Positions 54,988 to 64,000 of a stretch of 64,000 nucleotides of DNA are shown piece by piece. The notes beneath the pieces were generated by a model. It was not told the DNA's origin. It saw only the letters and a list, made by a program, of their open reading frames with translations, and searched no databases. The position numbers and the translations under genes are program-made. Where the stretch lies: contig NZ_CP167894.1 of NCBI RefSeq assembly GCF_041504345.1, positions 1,860,001 through 1,924,000 on the forward strand, in the 5' to 3' direction. This DNA is from Vibrio sp. BS-M-Sm-2. GTDB taxonomy: Bacteria; Pseudomonadota; Gammaproteobacteria; Enterobacterales; Vibrionaceae. Within the stretch, counting starts at the first letter, position 1. Each line of letters opens with the position of its first letter.

Positions 54988-55018
54988 AAAGCCAGTAGCA
55001 TCGCTACTGGCTTTTTTG
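54988..55018 (+). terminator. Terminator of glmU
   Basis: GCCAGTAGC and GCTACTGGC pair around ATC, flanked by AAA and followed by TTTTTTG. Confidence 0.92.
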
Positions 55019-55122
55019 TATCGGCCACTCACTGCTAACAAAATAATCAATTTGGCAATTGTATTTTTTTAATAGATTGTTAATATTCGGGCTGTGGTTC
55101 GGTATAAATAGGTTGATGTACG

Positions 55123-56805
55123 GTGATATTGGTTGAAAAGAAATGGCAAACATTGCCGATCATTATTTTGTCTTTTTCAATGTTAATAGGTCTCTATGGC
55201 TTTTATGTAACGCTGGAAAAGTTGGTTGTTGAAAATGAGCGTGATCATCTTGTCTCTTTGATGTCAGATGTCGTGTTCGAGGTCCGTGAAGATAGTCGTT
55301 TATTCTCGGAAGGTGTAGATGTTGATGATTATATTGGTAATCTTACCCAAGCTAGTACACGATTAAGAATTCAGGTTATTAATCCTGATGGTGTTGTGAT
55401 TGGGGATACGGACCTTTCTGATCATGCGCTTGCAGGCGTTGAAAACCACAGCGATCGACCTGAATTTCAACAAGCTCTAAAAACAGGCTTCGGCAGTGAC
55501 GTGCGTTTTAGTACGGTCACTTCGGTTGATCGTATCTATTACTCCCATAAAGAATCCATGAACGGTAGCAGTTTCGTTATCGTTATCTCTTCACCGATGC
55601 ATCAACTGAAACAGATGAACTTCCAATTGATGGGGATTCTGGTTGGTATGGTTGTGTTGAGTTTGAGCTTCTTGATTGGCACCTCTTACGTGAGTAATCG
55701 CCAAATTGTTCATCGAGTGGAAGAAGAACAGAAAAAGCAAGACGAGCGCATTCGCCAACGAACCCATGAAATCGAGTTGATGCACCGCCTGGCGAATATG
55801 CTTGCTGCATGTAATAACATGGTCGAGGCACAACAGATCGTTTCGGATATCTTGCCGCGAATTCTCGGTAACGTGAACGGCAGTGTTTCTTTGATGCGTG
55901 CATCGCGTAACCAGTTGATCACTCAGCTCGATTGGGGAGAGACTTGGCCGGGAAGCGCGAGCTTTGCTCCAGAAGAGTGTTGGTCACTACGTAAAGGACG
56001 TGCACATCAATCGAATGATGATTTCCACTCGTTAACCTGTGGTCACATGCATGAGATGGAAAACAACCAAACCTTGTGTATTCCGTTGACGGCACATGGC
56101 AACACCATCGGCATCATGCACCTTTATTTCGGTGTTGGTGACATCAAGATTGATCCCATTACCGAGCAATTAGCCTTCAGTGTTTCAGAGCATTTAGGCT
56201 TAGCATTAGCTAACTTGAGCTTACAAGAGAAGCTTCGCTCACAAGCATTGAGCGACCCTCTTACTGGCTTATTCAACCGTCGTTTCTTTGAGCAGAAACT
56301 GGAAGAGCACTCAATGAATTCGGCCACCAGCGAACAGCCATTATCGCTATTGATGCTCGATTTGGATCACTTCAAACGTTTTAATGACAACTTTGGTCAT
56401 GATGCAGGTGATTTCGTATTAAAAGAGATCAGTGCGTTACTTAAACAGAGCGTCAGTGAAGATGAGATTGCTTGCCGATTAGGTGGTGAGGAGTTGGCGG
56501 TACTGCTTCCACATTATTCAATGCAAGAAGCGACTGAGTTTGGTCAAACCTTGTGTGATGCTGTGCGTTCGATGCACCTTGAACATAAAGGTTTGTCATT
56601 AGGTCAGTTGGGTGTTTCGATAGGTGTAGCTACTTACCCTAAGCCAGCATCTGATACCGAGTCTTTGGTTAAGATGGCCGATAACGCTTTGTACATGGCG
56701 AAAGACATGGGCCGCAACCGAGTGGTTAACTATGATGAATATAGCCGCCATAAAGCGCCAGCGTTAGAAATTGTCGACGGTGAAGCTGCTTCGAAATTGT
56801 CTTAA
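55123..56805 (+). CDS. Membrane-bound sensor diguanylate cyclase (periplasmic sensor-GAF-GGDEF)
   Basis: A 560-residue protein. TM1 is about residues 12-30, a periplasmic sensor of Cache or related type covers about 31-165 (RIQVINPDGVVIGDTDL), TM2 is about 168-190, a short coiled coil follows, then a GAF domain (about 220-370) and a GGDEF domain to about 540. The active loop reads GGEEL at 454-458, and DLDHFK at 413-418 is intact, so cyclic di-GMP synthesis is likely. The usual RxxD inhibitory site is replaced by SEDE. It starts with GTG and has little ribosome-binding sequence. It stands alone between glmU and punC. Confidence 0.88.
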   Translation: MILVEKKWQTLPIIILSFSMLIGLYGFYVTLEKLVVENERDHLVSLMSDVVFEVREDSRLFSEGVDVDDYIGNLTQASTRLRIQVINPDGVVIGDTDLSDHALAGVENHSDRPEFQQALKTGFGSDVRFSTVTSVDRIYYSHKESMNGSSFVIVISSPMHQLKQMNFQLMGILVGMVVLSLSFLIGTSYVSNRQIVHRVEEEQKKQDERIRQRTHEIELMHRLANMLAACNNMVEAQQIVSDILPRILGNVNGSVSLMRASRNQLITQLDWGETWPGSASFAPEECWSLRKGRAHQSNDDFHSLTCGHMHEMENNQTLCIPLTAHGNTIGIMHLYFGVGDIKIDPITEQLAFSVSEHLGLALANLSLQEKLRSQALSDPLTGLFNRRFFEQKLEEHSMNSATSEQPLSLLMLDLDHFKRFNDNFGHDAGDFVLKEISALLKQSVSEDEIACRLGGEELAVLLPHYSMQEATEFGQTLCDAVRSMHLEHKGLSLGQLGVSIGVATYPKPASDTESLVKMADNALYMAKDMGRNRVVNYDEYSRHKAPALEIVDGEAASKLS

Positions 56806-56826
56806 ACTGAGACTGAATTTAGATAT

Positions 56827-56858
56827 AAAAAAAGAGCGAGTAATCTCGCTCTTTTTTG
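56827..56858. terminator. Bidirectional terminator between the GGDEF gene and punC
   Basis: AAAAAAGAGCGAG and CTCGCTCTTTTTT form a long stem around TAAT, with A and T runs on both sides. Confidence 0.9.
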
Positions 56859-56876
56859 TTTTCGTTAAACGAGGAA

Positions 56877-58088
56877 CTAGTCTTGTTTCTCGTCTGCTAC
56901 TACTCGAGAGTTGTCTGGCGTAGCGAAGTGTTCTGAAAGCTCTTTGTTCGAAACAATGTAGCCAACCCACAATGCACCCAAACAAATCACAACTGCGATA
57001 CCTGTAGCGCTTAATGCTTGGCTAGCCATTGCCGCTACCAATGCACTTGATAAGCCACTGATGCTGATTTGCAGGCTGTTTTGTAGACCAGCAGCTGTTG
57101 CTGGGCTCTGTTTAGCGCTTGATAGGGCACGGTTAACTACGATTGGGTAAAGTGCACCATTTGCTACAGCAATCAAACAGAAAGGCGCAAGTAGAGGCCA
57201 GATGGAAGTCAGTTCCCACTGTGATGCGATAAAGATAAGCATCGCTGCTACGCTGAACAAACCAATAAGGTTTCTTAGTACAATACTATCGCCATACTTC
57301 TTCACCGCTTGCTTACCGAAGTAACCACCCGCCATGAATGCGATTGTTTGTGGGATGAAACTTAGGCCGATGTCTTTTGCTTCATAACCTAGTTGAGCCA
57401 TGATCTCTGGCATACCCGTTAGGTAAGCGAAGAACGCTGCAGATGCCGAAGCAAACATTAAAACATTACCCATGTAAGGTTTTGATTTAAGCAACATCTT
57501 GATGTCTGTCTTAATCGATGTCTGCTTTACTTCAGGCGCTTCTTTTGGCTGAGCCATTGTTGTCGCCACTAGCAGTGCACCCATCAAGGTTAATGTGATG
57601 AAGATACTATGCCAGCCAAAGCTATCCGCAAGTAAAACACCTAGCTGAGGTGCTAGTGCAGGAGATAGTGCGACCAAAGGCATGATGGTTGCAAAAATTT
57701 GCTGGCTACTGCTTTGTGAGTAACGCTTGATAACCATGGCTTGCCAGATTACCGCCGGAGCACATACACCGATTGCTTGAATGAATCGTAGTGTCAGTAG
57801 GTGCCATACCTCGGTGCTGAATGCTAAGCCGAATGAAGCTGCCGTAAAGATTACAAGACCAACCGCCAGCGTATTGCGGTGACCATACTTGTCACTTGCC
57901 AGACCCCAAAGAAGCTGACCCATTGCCATACCGCCAAGGAATACGGTTAGAGATAGAGCAATCTGCTCCGGGCCGGTTGCGAAATCAACTTCCATTGCCT
58001 TAAATGCAGGAAGGTACATATCGGTCGCAATAAAGCCAAGCATTGAAAGAACTGCAAGGTAGACCAATTGAAATTTAGAAATATTCAT
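56877..58088 (-). CDS. punC: PunC-like MFS purine nucleoside transporter (Bcr/CflA family)
   Basis: A 403-residue 12-helix transporter, the same length as E. coli PunC (YdhC). Close matches include LSMLGFIATDMYLPAF, QLLWGLASDKYG (loop 2-3), LRFIQAIGVCAPAVIWQAMV, IMPLVALSPALAP and ANGALYPIVVNRAL. E. coli PunC imports purine nucleosides. It is divergent from a PunR-like LysR gene, the same layout as in E. coli, which supports the assignment. Function is inferred from homology. Confidence 0.83.
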   Translation of the reverse strand: MNISKFQLVYLAVLSMLGFIATDMYLPAFKAMEVDFATGPEQIALSLTVFLGGMAMGQLLWGLASDKYGHRNTLAVGLVIFTAASFGLAFSTEVWHLLTLRFIQAIGVCAPAVIWQAMVIKRYSQSSSQQIFATIMPLVALSPALAPQLGVLLADSFGWHSIFITLTLMGALLVATTMAQPKEAPEVKQTSIKTDIKMLLKSKPYMGNVLMFASASAAFFAYLTGMPEIMAQLGYEAKDIGLSFIPQTIAFMAGGYFGKQAVKKYGDSIVLRNLIGLFSVAAMLIFIASQWELTSIWPLLAPFCLIAVANGALYPIVVNRALSSAKQSPATAAGLQNSLQISISGLSSALVAAMASQALSATGIAVVICLGALWVGYIVSNKELSEHFATPDNSRVVADEKQD

Positions 58089-58125
58089 AAGATGCCATTA
58101 AGCTAAAGGTAGTGATGTTTTTATC

Positions 58126-58144
58126 ATCAAAAAAATTGTTTGAT
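58126..58144. promoter_or_regulatory. Inverted repeat in the punC-punR intergenic region, candidate PunR operator
   Basis: ATCAAA and TTTGAT are exact inverted repeats 7 bases apart (19 bases total), extended by TATCA/TGATA. LysR regulators bind such T-N11-A type sites in divergent promoters. It lies about 40 bases before the punC start. Confidence 0.5.
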
Positions 58145-58232
58145 ATACAGAAGTTAAAGCCCCTGTTTATTTATGCTGACATTCTATTTTTCAGACCTGA
58201 TAAAATAAAACGCTAAAATATGTAGTTATCAA

Positions 58233-58245
58233 TCAAAAAATTTGA
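58233..58245. promoter_or_regulatory. Second TCAAA/TTTGA inverted repeat just before punR
   Basis: TCAAA-AAA-TTTGA is a perfect palindromic unit that ends six bases before the punR ATG and shares half-sites with the repeat at 58126. It may be an autorepression site. Confidence 0.4.
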
Positions 58246-58251
58246 AGGCTT

Positions 58252-59166
58252 ATGTTCTCTAAATCCTCTTTAGAAATGCTCGATACTGTCGCTCGCTTGG
58301 GTAGTTTTACCGCAGCTGCTGAACAGTTGCACAAAGTACCGTCTGCGATCAGCTACGGTGTTAGACAGGTTGAGCAAGAACTGGATGTTCTACTTTTCAG
58401 ACGGTTACCGAGAAAGGTTGAGCTGACACCTGCTGGTGAGTTGTTCATTGAAGAGGCTCGTGCGTTGTTGAGACAGATGGAAGAGGTCAGTGCCCAGACT
58501 CGCCGCGCGGCTCGTGGTTGGAAGAAAACCTTGCGCCTAACGCTCGATAACGTGGTTAAGCTCGATAAGATGAAGCCGATGATTGAAGAGTTCTACCAAA
58601 CCTTTGAGTTTGCAGAGCTCCAGATCAACATGGAGGTGTTCAACGGCTCTTGGGAAGCGATAGCACAGGGCAGAGCGGATATCGTGATTGGCGCAACCTC
58701 TGCGATTCCGGTTGGTGGCGACTTTGAGGTTAAAGATATGGGACGGTTAGATTGGGCGTTTGTAATGTCGCCAAGTCATCCGTGTGTGCGAGAGCAAAAC
58801 CTCAATGAAGAGTTTGTTAGCCAATATCCCGCGATATGTTTGGACGATACCTCTAGTGTGCTCCCTAAGCGACACACTGGCCACTACTCAAATCAAAGAC
58901 GCCTGTTGTTACCCAACTGGTATAGCGCGATTGAATGTCTTAAAAATGGAGTAGGGGTGGGTTATATGCCAAGACACATTGCTGCACCTATTATCGAGCA
59001 AGGCTTGCTGGTGGAGAAAATACTGCCTGAACCGAGCCCGCAGAGTCATTGTTGTTTGGTGTGGCGAAAAGACGATAACCATAAGCTGATCGAATGGATG
59101 GTCAAGTACCTAGGATCGAGTGAACAACTTCATCAAGATTGGCTGGATCATCGCAAGGCGATCTAA
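58252..59166 (+). CDS. punR: PunR-like LysR-family regulator
   Basis: A 304-residue LysR regulator resembling E. coli PunR (YdhB, 310 residues). The helix-turn-helix is SLEMLDTVARLGSFTAAAEQLHKVPSAISYGVRQVEQELDVLLF. The effector domain shares VEVFNGSWEAIAQGRADIVIGATSAIPVGG and VKDMGRLDWAFV with PunR. It is divergent from punC. PunR activates punC in response to purine nucleosides in E. coli; the same is inferred here. Confidence 0.83.
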   Translation: MFSKSSLEMLDTVARLGSFTAAAEQLHKVPSAISYGVRQVEQELDVLLFRRLPRKVELTPAGELFIEEARALLRQMEEVSAQTRRAARGWKKTLRLTLDNVVKLDKMKPMIEEFYQTFEFAELQINMEVFNGSWEAIAQGRADIVIGATSAIPVGGDFEVKDMGRLDWAFVMSPSHPCVREQNLNEEFVSQYPAICLDDTSSVLPKRHTGHYSNQRRLLLPNWYSAIECLKNGVGVGYMPRHIAAPIIEQGLLVEKILPEPSPQSHCCLVWRKDDNHKLIEWMVKYLGSSEQLHQDWLDHRKAI

Positions 59167-59215
59167 TGATCTTAGCGAGAAGATCCTTTTCAAGTTTGAG
59201 CTGAATCTTCATCCA

Positions 59216-59248
59216 CAAAAAGAGCGAGTAAATACTCGCTCTTTTTGA
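59216..59248. terminator. Bidirectional terminator between punR and ilvA
   Basis: GAGCGAGTA and TACTCGCTC pair around AA, flanked by AAAAA and TTTTT. It can end punR and the convergent ilv operon. Confidence 0.9.
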
Positions 59249-59263
59249 TTCGGTCGTTAACTC

Positions 59264-60808
59264 TTAAGACAAGAAGAACTTGTAGGAAGGGTTATCGGTT
59301 TCATCTTTACACTGATAGCCAAGCTCTCGTAGATGTGTTGAGAACTGAGCCAAATCATCATCACCAAGCTCAAAACCACACAATACGCGACCGTAATCGG
59401 CACCGTGGTTACGATAGTTGAACAGGCTGATATTCCAGTGAGTACCTAAGGTATCAAGGAATTTAATCAATGCACCTGGGTATTCTGGAAACTCGAAGCT
59501 GTACAGACGTTCTTTCAGTGGTTTCGATGGTTTACCGCCAATCATGTAGCGAATGTGCAGTTTTGCCATCTCATCATCAGACAGATCGACAACCGGGTAG
59601 CCACCGTCACGTAGGTCATTGATGATGTGCTCGAGTTCTTCTTGTCCACCTTGTAGACGTACACCAACGAAGATATTCGCTAGACTTTCGTCATTGTGGC
59701 GGTAGTTAAACTCAGTCACCGCACGACCACCAATAATATTACAGAACTCTAGGAATGCCCCTTGTCGCTCTGGAATCGTAACCGCAAGTAGACCTTCTCG
59801 CTTCTCACCTAACTCACAACGCTCAGATACATAACGCAGACCGTGGAAGTTGGTATTAGCACCAGACAGTACCGTCGCCAATTGCTTATCTTGCAGTTTG
59901 TTTTGTTCAGCAAACTTCTTCAAACCAGCCAGAGCAAGCGCCCCTGAAGGTTCGGCAATTGCACGAGTGTCTTCAAAGATGTCTTTCACCGCCGAGCAGA
60001 TCTCATCGCTAGACACAGCAATGTGACCATCGATGTACTGCTGGCAAAGACGGAAGGTCTCTTCGCCAATACGTTTAACCGCAACACCATCAGCAAACAT
60101 GCTGACCTGATCCAGTACTACTGGTTCACCAGCATCGAGAGCTGCCTTCAAGCAAGCCGAATCTTCTGGTTCTACTGCAATGACTTTAATCTCTGGCATC
60201 AGCTGTTTTACTAACACAGCAACACCTGCCGCTAAGCCACCACCACCAACAGGTACAAAGATATAATCCATGTGACCGTTTTGCTGCAGCATCTCCATGC
60301 CCATCGTACCTTGCCCTGCGATCACCAATGGGTGATCGAAGGGAGGAACAAAGGTATAGCCGTGCTCAGCGGAAAGTCGTTCTGCTTCGGCTTTCGCTTC
60401 ATCAAAGTTGCTGCCATGTAGAACCACGTTACCACCAAAGCCACGCACCGCATCAACCTTGATGTCTGGTGTGGTTTTTGGCATCACAATTGTGGTTTGA
60501 ATACCAAGCTTTGAACCGGACAGCGCCATACCTTGAGCATGATTACCCGCCGATGCAGCAATCACACCTGCGGCTTTTTGCTGCTCAGAAAGGCTTGATA
60601 CCATGTTGTAGGCGCCACGTAGCTTGAACGAGTGCACCGGCTGGCGGTCTTCTCGCTTAAGCTGCACCTGATTTCCAATGCGCGCGCTTAAACGTGGCAT
60701 ATCCTGTAGAGGTGTCACGATTGCCGCTTCGTAAACCGGCGCTCTCAGGATCTGACGCAGATAATCTGCGCCAGTTTGTTTTTGGGGACTGGAGGTGTCA
60801 TCACTCAT
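59264..60808 (-). CDS. ilvA: Threonine dehydratase (biosynthetic), IlvA
   Basis: IlvA turns threonine into 2-oxobutyrate, the first step of isoleucine synthesis. At 514 residues it equals E. coli IlvA. PLP is held by Lys62 in HSFKLRGAYNMV; the phosphate loop is VPVGGGGLAAGVA and the ASAGNHAQG motif is present. Two C-terminal ACT-like domains (residues about 340-510) mediate isoleucine feedback. It starts two bases after the ilvD stop as the last gene of the operon. Confidence 0.98.
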   Translation of the reverse strand: MSDDTSSPQKQTGADYLRQILRAPVYEAAIVTPLQDMPRLSARIGNQVQLKREDRQPVHSFKLRGAYNMVSSLSEQQKAAGVIAASAGNHAQGMALSGSKLGIQTTIVMPKTTPDIKVDAVRGFGGNVVLHGSNFDEAKAEAERLSAEHGYTFVPPFDHPLVIAGQGTMGMEMLQQNGHMDYIFVPVGGGGLAAGVAVLVKQLMPEIKVIAVEPEDSACLKAALDAGEPVVLDQVSMFADGVAVKRIGEETFRLCQQYIDGHIAVSSDEICSAVKDIFEDTRAIAEPSGALALAGLKKFAEQNKLQDKQLATVLSGANTNFHGLRYVSERCELGEKREGLLAVTIPERQGAFLEFCNIIGGRAVTEFNYRHNDESLANIFVGVRLQGGQEELEHIINDLRDGGYPVVDLSDDEMAKLHIRYMIGGKPSKPLKERLYSFEFPEYPGALIKFLDTLGTHWNISLFNYRNHGADYGRVLCGFELGDDDLAQFSTHLRELGYQCKDETDNPSYKFFLS

Positions 60809-60810
60809 AG

Positions 60811-62652
60811 TTAGCCCTCAAGTTTAGACTTATCGCGCACTGCGCCTTTGTCGGCACTGGTCGCCATGCTTGCGTAAGCTTTCAGTGCGAAAGATACTTC
60901 ACGCTGACGGTTTTCTGGTTTCCAGCCTAGTGCATCTTGTTTAACACGACGCGCTTCTAGCTCTGCTTCTGGCACATCAAGTGTGATTGAGCGGCTAGGG
61001 ATATCGATAGTGATGATGTCGCCAGTGTTTACTAGACCAATCACACCGCCACTTGCTGCTTCTGGAGAAGCGTGACCGATAGATAGACCTGATGTACCAC
61101 CAGAGAAACGTCCGTCAGTTAGAAGAGCACAAGACTTACCTAGACCCATAGATTTTAGGTAAGTGGTTGGGTAAAGCATTTCTTGCATACCCGGACCACC
61201 CTTAGGTCCTTCGTAACGAATAACAACTACTTCGCCCGCTTTCACTTTGCCACCTAAGATGCCATCAACAGCACTATCTTGGCTTTCAAATACGATAGCA
61301 GGGCCTTGGAATTTAAGGTTTTCTTCATCAACACCCGCGGTCTTAACGATACAACCATCAACCGCGATGTTACCTGAAAGTACCGCTAGGCCACCTTCTT
61401 GGCTAAATGCATTCTCTTTAGTACGGATACAACCTTCTTTGCGGTCGTCATCAAGACGATCCCAACGGCAATCTTGCGAGAAGGCTTTAGTAGTACGAAT
61501 GCCTGCTGGACCAGCGCGGAAGAACTTAAGTACCGCTTCGTCTTCTGTCTGCATGATGTCGTATTGAGCAAGCTGCTCTTGCATGCTCAGGCCAAGTACT
61601 GTACGAGTTTGGTTGTTCAGTAGGCCAGCACGGTCTAGTTCACCTAGGATAGCCATTACACCACCAGCGCGGTGAACGTCTTCCATGTGATATTTCGGTG
61701 TTGAAGGAGCCACTTTACATAGGTGTGGAACACGGCGAGACATCTCGTCGATATCACCCATATCAAAGTCAATTTCACCTTCTTGAGCTGCCGCTAAAAG
61801 GTGAAGAACGGTGTTACTTGAACCACCCATCGCGATATCTAACGCCATTGCATTATCAAAGGCAGCGCGGTTTGCGATGTTGCGTGGCAGTGCTGACTCG
61901 TCGTCTTGCTCGTAGTAACGCTTGGTTAGATCAACGATGCGCTTACCGGCATTGATGAACAGCTCTTCACGGTCTGCGTGCGTCGCCAGCATAGAGCCGT
62001 TACCTGGCTGAGATAGGCCAAGTGCTTCTGTTAGGCAGTTCATTGAGTTGGCTGTGAACATACCTGAACATGAACCACAGGTTGGACATGCAGAACGCTC
62101 TACTTGTTCGCTTTGCTCATCTGAAATCGTTGGATCGGCACCTTGGATCATTGCATCAACAAGGTCGAGCTTGATGATCTGATCTGAAAGCTTGGTTTTA
62201 CCTGCTTCCATTGGGCCGCCTGATACAAAGATCACAGGGATGTTGAGGCGCATTGCAGCCATCATCATTCCCGGAGTGATTTTGTCACAGTTCGAGATAC
62301 ATACCATCGCATCTGCACAGTGTGCATTGACCATGTACTCTACTGAGTCTGCGATAAGCTCACGTGATGGCAGTGAGTACAGCATGCCGCCGTGACCCAT
62401 TGCGATACCATCATCAACTGCGATGGTGTTGAATTCTTTAGCGATACCGCCCGCTTTCTCGATTTCACCCGCAACCAATTGACCCATGTCTTTAAGGTGA
62501 ACGTGGCCTGGAACGAATTGAGTGAAAGAGTTTACAACTGCGATGATTGGCTTACCGAAGTCATCATCTTTAACACCAGTTGCACGCCATAAAGCGCGCG
62601 CACCAGCCATGTTGCGTCCGTGGGTAGTCGTTGCTGAACGATAGATTGGCAT
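60811..62652 (-). CDS. ilvD: Dihydroxy-acid dehydratase IlvD
   Basis: A 613-residue iron-sulfur dehydratase (E. coli 616) that makes the 2-keto acids of valine and isoleucine. Cysteines that would hold the cluster are in [14 protein letters not shown] and [25 protein letters not shown]. The C-terminal [20 protein letters not shown] is conserved. It lies 33 bases after ilvE and two before ilvA. Confidence 0.98.
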   Translation of the reverse strand: MPIYRSATTTHGRNMAGARALWRATGVKDDDFGKPIIAVVNSFTQFVPGHVHLKDMGQLVAGEIEKAGGIAKEFNTIAVDDGIAMGHGGMLYSLPSRELIADSVEYMVNAHCADAMVCISNCDKITPGMMMAAMRLNIPVIFVSGGPMEAGKTKLSDQIIKLDLVDAMIQGADPTISDEQSEQVERSACPTCGSCSGMFTANSMNCLTEALGLSQPGNGSMLATHADREELFINAGKRIVDLTKRYYEQDDESALPRNIANRAAFDNAMALDIAMGGSSNTVLHLLAAAQEGEIDFDMGDIDEMSRRVPHLCKVAPSTPKYHMEDVHRAGGVMAILGELDRAGLLNNQTRTVLGLSMQEQLAQYDIMQTEDEAVLKFFRAGPAGIRTTKAFSQDCRWDRLDDDRKEGCIRTKENAFSQEGGLAVLSGNIAVDGCIVKTAGVDEENLKFQGPAIVFESQDSAVDGILGGKVKAGEVVVIRYEGPKGGPGMQEMLYPTTYLKSMGLGKSCALLTDGRFSGGTSGLSIGHASPEAASGGVIGLVNTGDIITIDIPSRSITLDVPEAELEARRVKQDALGWKPENRQREVSFALKAYASMATSADKGAVRDKSKLEG

Positions 62653-62685
62653 TGCTTAAATCCTTATAAAATATTTGGCTGTTGC

Positions 62686-63654
62686 TTACTTAGTTGTTTG
62701 TGTTTGGTTTTCTGAAGTTTGGTATGCTGGGTACACATAGTCTAACCAGCCCCACTTATCTTCAGTGGTTCCATTGAATAGACCAAAGTAAGCCGCTTGA
62801 ACCTTTTCAGTGATAGGGCCGCGTTTGCCTTCACCTACTGTAATTTTGTCTACACTGCGAACCGGAACGATCTCTGCAGCTGTGCCTGTCATGAATACTT
62901 CATCGGCAAGATATAGCGCTTCGCGAGCAATGTTCTCTTCACGGATCTCATAACCCATGTCTTTTGCTAGTGTCATGATCGAATCACGAGTGATGCCCGG
63001 CAGAATTGCACTGGTCGCTGGTGGTGTAGATAGTACGCCATTGCGTACTACAAAGATGTTTTCACCAGCGCCTTCAGAAAGGTAACCATCAACACTTAGC
63101 GCGATACCTTCATCGTAACCATGACGACGTGCTTCACCACCAACCAGTAGTGAAGATAGGTAGTTACCACCCGCTTTAGCAGCGGTTGGGATGGTGTTTG
63201 GTGCCGCACGGTTCCAGCTAGAGATCATCGCGTCTACGCCATTTTCTAGAGCTTCTTCACCTAGGTAAGAGCCCCAAGGGAAAGCAGCGATGATCAGTTC
63301 CATCTCAGTGTTTTCTGGTGGACATACACCTAAACCAACGTTCCCGACAAAGCCGAGAGGGCGGATGTACGCTGACTCTAGCTTATTTTGACGTAGCGTT
63401 TCGCGAGTCGCTTCCATAATTTCTTCCTCAGTGTAAGGAATCGGGAAGCGGTAGATTTTTGCTGAGTCTTTTAGGCGCTTAGCGTGTTCAGGGTGACGGA
63501 AAATCACCGGACCCTTTGGTGTGTTGTAGCAACGAACACCTTCAAACACAGAAGTACCGTAGTGCATTGCGTGAGTCAGGACGTGAACGTTCGCCTCTGC
63601 CCAAGGAACCATCTCACCGTTAAACCAAATATAGTCTGCCGTTTTAGCTGTCAT
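62686..63654 (-). CDS. ilvE: Branched-chain amino-acid aminotransferase IlvE
   Basis: A 322-residue class IV PLP aminotransferase that makes valine, leucine and isoleucine from their keto acids. The PLP lysine is Lys160 in TAAKAGGNYLSS, the same position as in E. coli. It starts MTAKTADYIWFNGEMVPWAEANVHVLTHAMHYGTSVFEGVR. It is about 13 residues longer than the E. coli protein owing to a polar tail (QTSENQTQTTK). It starts 12 bases after ilvM. Confidence 0.97.
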   Translation of the reverse strand: MTAKTADYIWFNGEMVPWAEANVHVLTHAMHYGTSVFEGVRCYNTPKGPVIFRHPEHAKRLKDSAKIYRFPIPYTEEEIMEATRETLRQNKLESAYIRPLGFVGNVGLGVCPPENTEMELIIAAFPWGSYLGEEALENGVDAMISSWNRAAPNTIPTAAKAGGNYLSSLLVGGEARRHGYDEGIALSVDGYLSEGAGENIFVVRNGVLSTPPATSAILPGITRDSIMTLAKDMGYEIREENIAREALYLADEVFMTGTAAEIVPVRSVDKITVGEGKRGPITEKVQAAYFGLFNGTTEDKWGWLDYVYPAYQTSENQTQTTK

Positions 63655-63666
63655 GTTTGCGGTTCC

Positions 63667-63951
63667 TTATGCGTTTATCTTTTGTTGTAAGTTATTGTTT
63701 GGCAATTCATTACGACTGATAGAGATAACGTCAACGGTACGCACATCCCACAGCTTTTCGATTTGATTGACCAAGAAAGAGATCGGACGGTCACTGTCGA
63801 CAATGATCTCAACACTCGCCACTTTGCTTTCGTGGTTTTGAGTGCCTGCGACTTGCTTAACAATAAAGCCACGGTGGCGGATAACACGAAGAACACGCTC
63901 TAGTAGTACAGGCTTATCATCGGCTTTGATGTCTAATAGGTATCTTTTCAT
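63667..63951 (-). CDS. ilvM: Acetolactate synthase II small (regulatory) subunit IlvM
   Basis: A 94-residue ACT-domain protein (E. coli 87) that activates the IlvG catalytic subunit. It begins MKRYLLDIKADDKPVLLERVLRVIRHRGFIVKQV, the ACT fold. The ATG at 63951 is one base after the ilvG stop; the open frame continuing upstream lies inside ilvG. It is followed by ilvE. Confidence 0.95.
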   Translation of the reverse strand: MKRYLLDIKADDKPVLLERVLRVIRHRGFIVKQVAGTQNHESKVASVEIIVDSDRPISFLVNQIEKLWDVRTVDVISISRNELPNNNLQQKINA

Positions 63952-63952
63952 G

Positions 63953-64000
63953 TTATGTGTTCTCCAACATCTCACTGTTTGAAGCACCTGGCGGTACTAG
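63953..64000 (-). CDS. ilvG: Acetolactate synthase II large subunit IlvG, C-terminal end (truncated by window)
   Basis: The last 15 codons plus stop, LVPPGASNSEMLENT, lie at the window edge and match the C-terminus of IlvG. TAA-C-ATG joins it to ilvM, giving the standard ilvG-M-E-D-A order. Confidence 0.85.
   Translation of the reverse strand, partial: LVPPGASNSEMLENT

Noticed and set aside
55583..55922. Several antisense frames within the GGDEF gene
   Set aside because: They lie opposite the membrane and coiled-coil coding parts of an intact gene and have no start signals.

Overview
This window is a piece of the larger chromosome (chromosome 1) of a Vibrio, probably from the Splendidus clade or a close relative. 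The genus call rests on gene order and protein character. The order trmE-mioC-[oriC]-mnmG-rsmG-parA-parB-atpIBEFHAGDC-glmU, the divergent dnaA-dnaN-recF-gyrB block with ibpA beyond it, and the glyQS/mneA and ilvGMEDA clusters follow the origin region of Vibrio chromosome 1. There are no rRNA genes, tRNA genes, insertion sequences, prophages or CRISPR arrays that I can see.

Layout. 1-6.4 kb: the 3' half of fadB and fadA (fatty acid beta-oxidation), an AcuI-type acrylyl-CoA reductase, a LysR regulator, a small membrane protein, tusA, another small membrane protein, and the manganese exporter mneA read from a yybP-ykoY riboswitch. 6.7-9.7 kb: glyQS. 9.9-25.6 kb: an accessory block between glyS and avtA, made of a MalS-type lipoprotein alpha-amylase, a PhoP/PhoQ-like two-component system, and on the other strand a complete Tad (tight adherence) pilus operon in the order flp-tadV-rcpC-rcpA-rcpB-tadZ-tadA-tadB-tadC-tadD-tadE-tadF-tadG-ompA-like. 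26-34.5 kb: avtA, heat-shock ibpA with a sigma32 promoter and a ROSE RNA thermometer, then gyrB-recF-dnaN-dnaA. 34.8-37.1 kb: an amino-acid ABC importer. 37.1-41.6 kb: rpmH-rnpA-yidD-yidC, trmE and mioC. 41.6-42.07 kb: the replication origin, with four exact DnaA boxes, dense GATC sites and an AT-rich unwinding region. 42.07-53.4 kb: mnmG-rsmG-parA-parB and the F1Fo ATP synthase operon. 53.6-59.2 kb: glmU, a membrane GAF-GGDEF protein, and divergent punC/punR. 59.3-64 kb: ilvA-ilvD-ilvE-ilvM and the last codons of ilvG.

How it works together. Most of the window is the growth-linked origin-proximal core: initiation (DnaA, oriC), clamp, gyrase, segregation (ParAB, with a parS-like sequence inside the end of recF), ribosomal protein and RNase P, membrane insertion, tRNA modification and ATP synthesis. 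The accessory block is the part most likely to vary between strains. It pairs a surface-adhesion machine with a PhoPQ-like sensor, and the flp promoter carries an 11-bp-period direct repeat of the type bound by OmpR/PhoP-family regulators. I did not find a wholly undescribed system. The most useful leads are regulatory: that repeat, the parS variant, the structured element after gyrB, and candidate operators near acuI and punCR.
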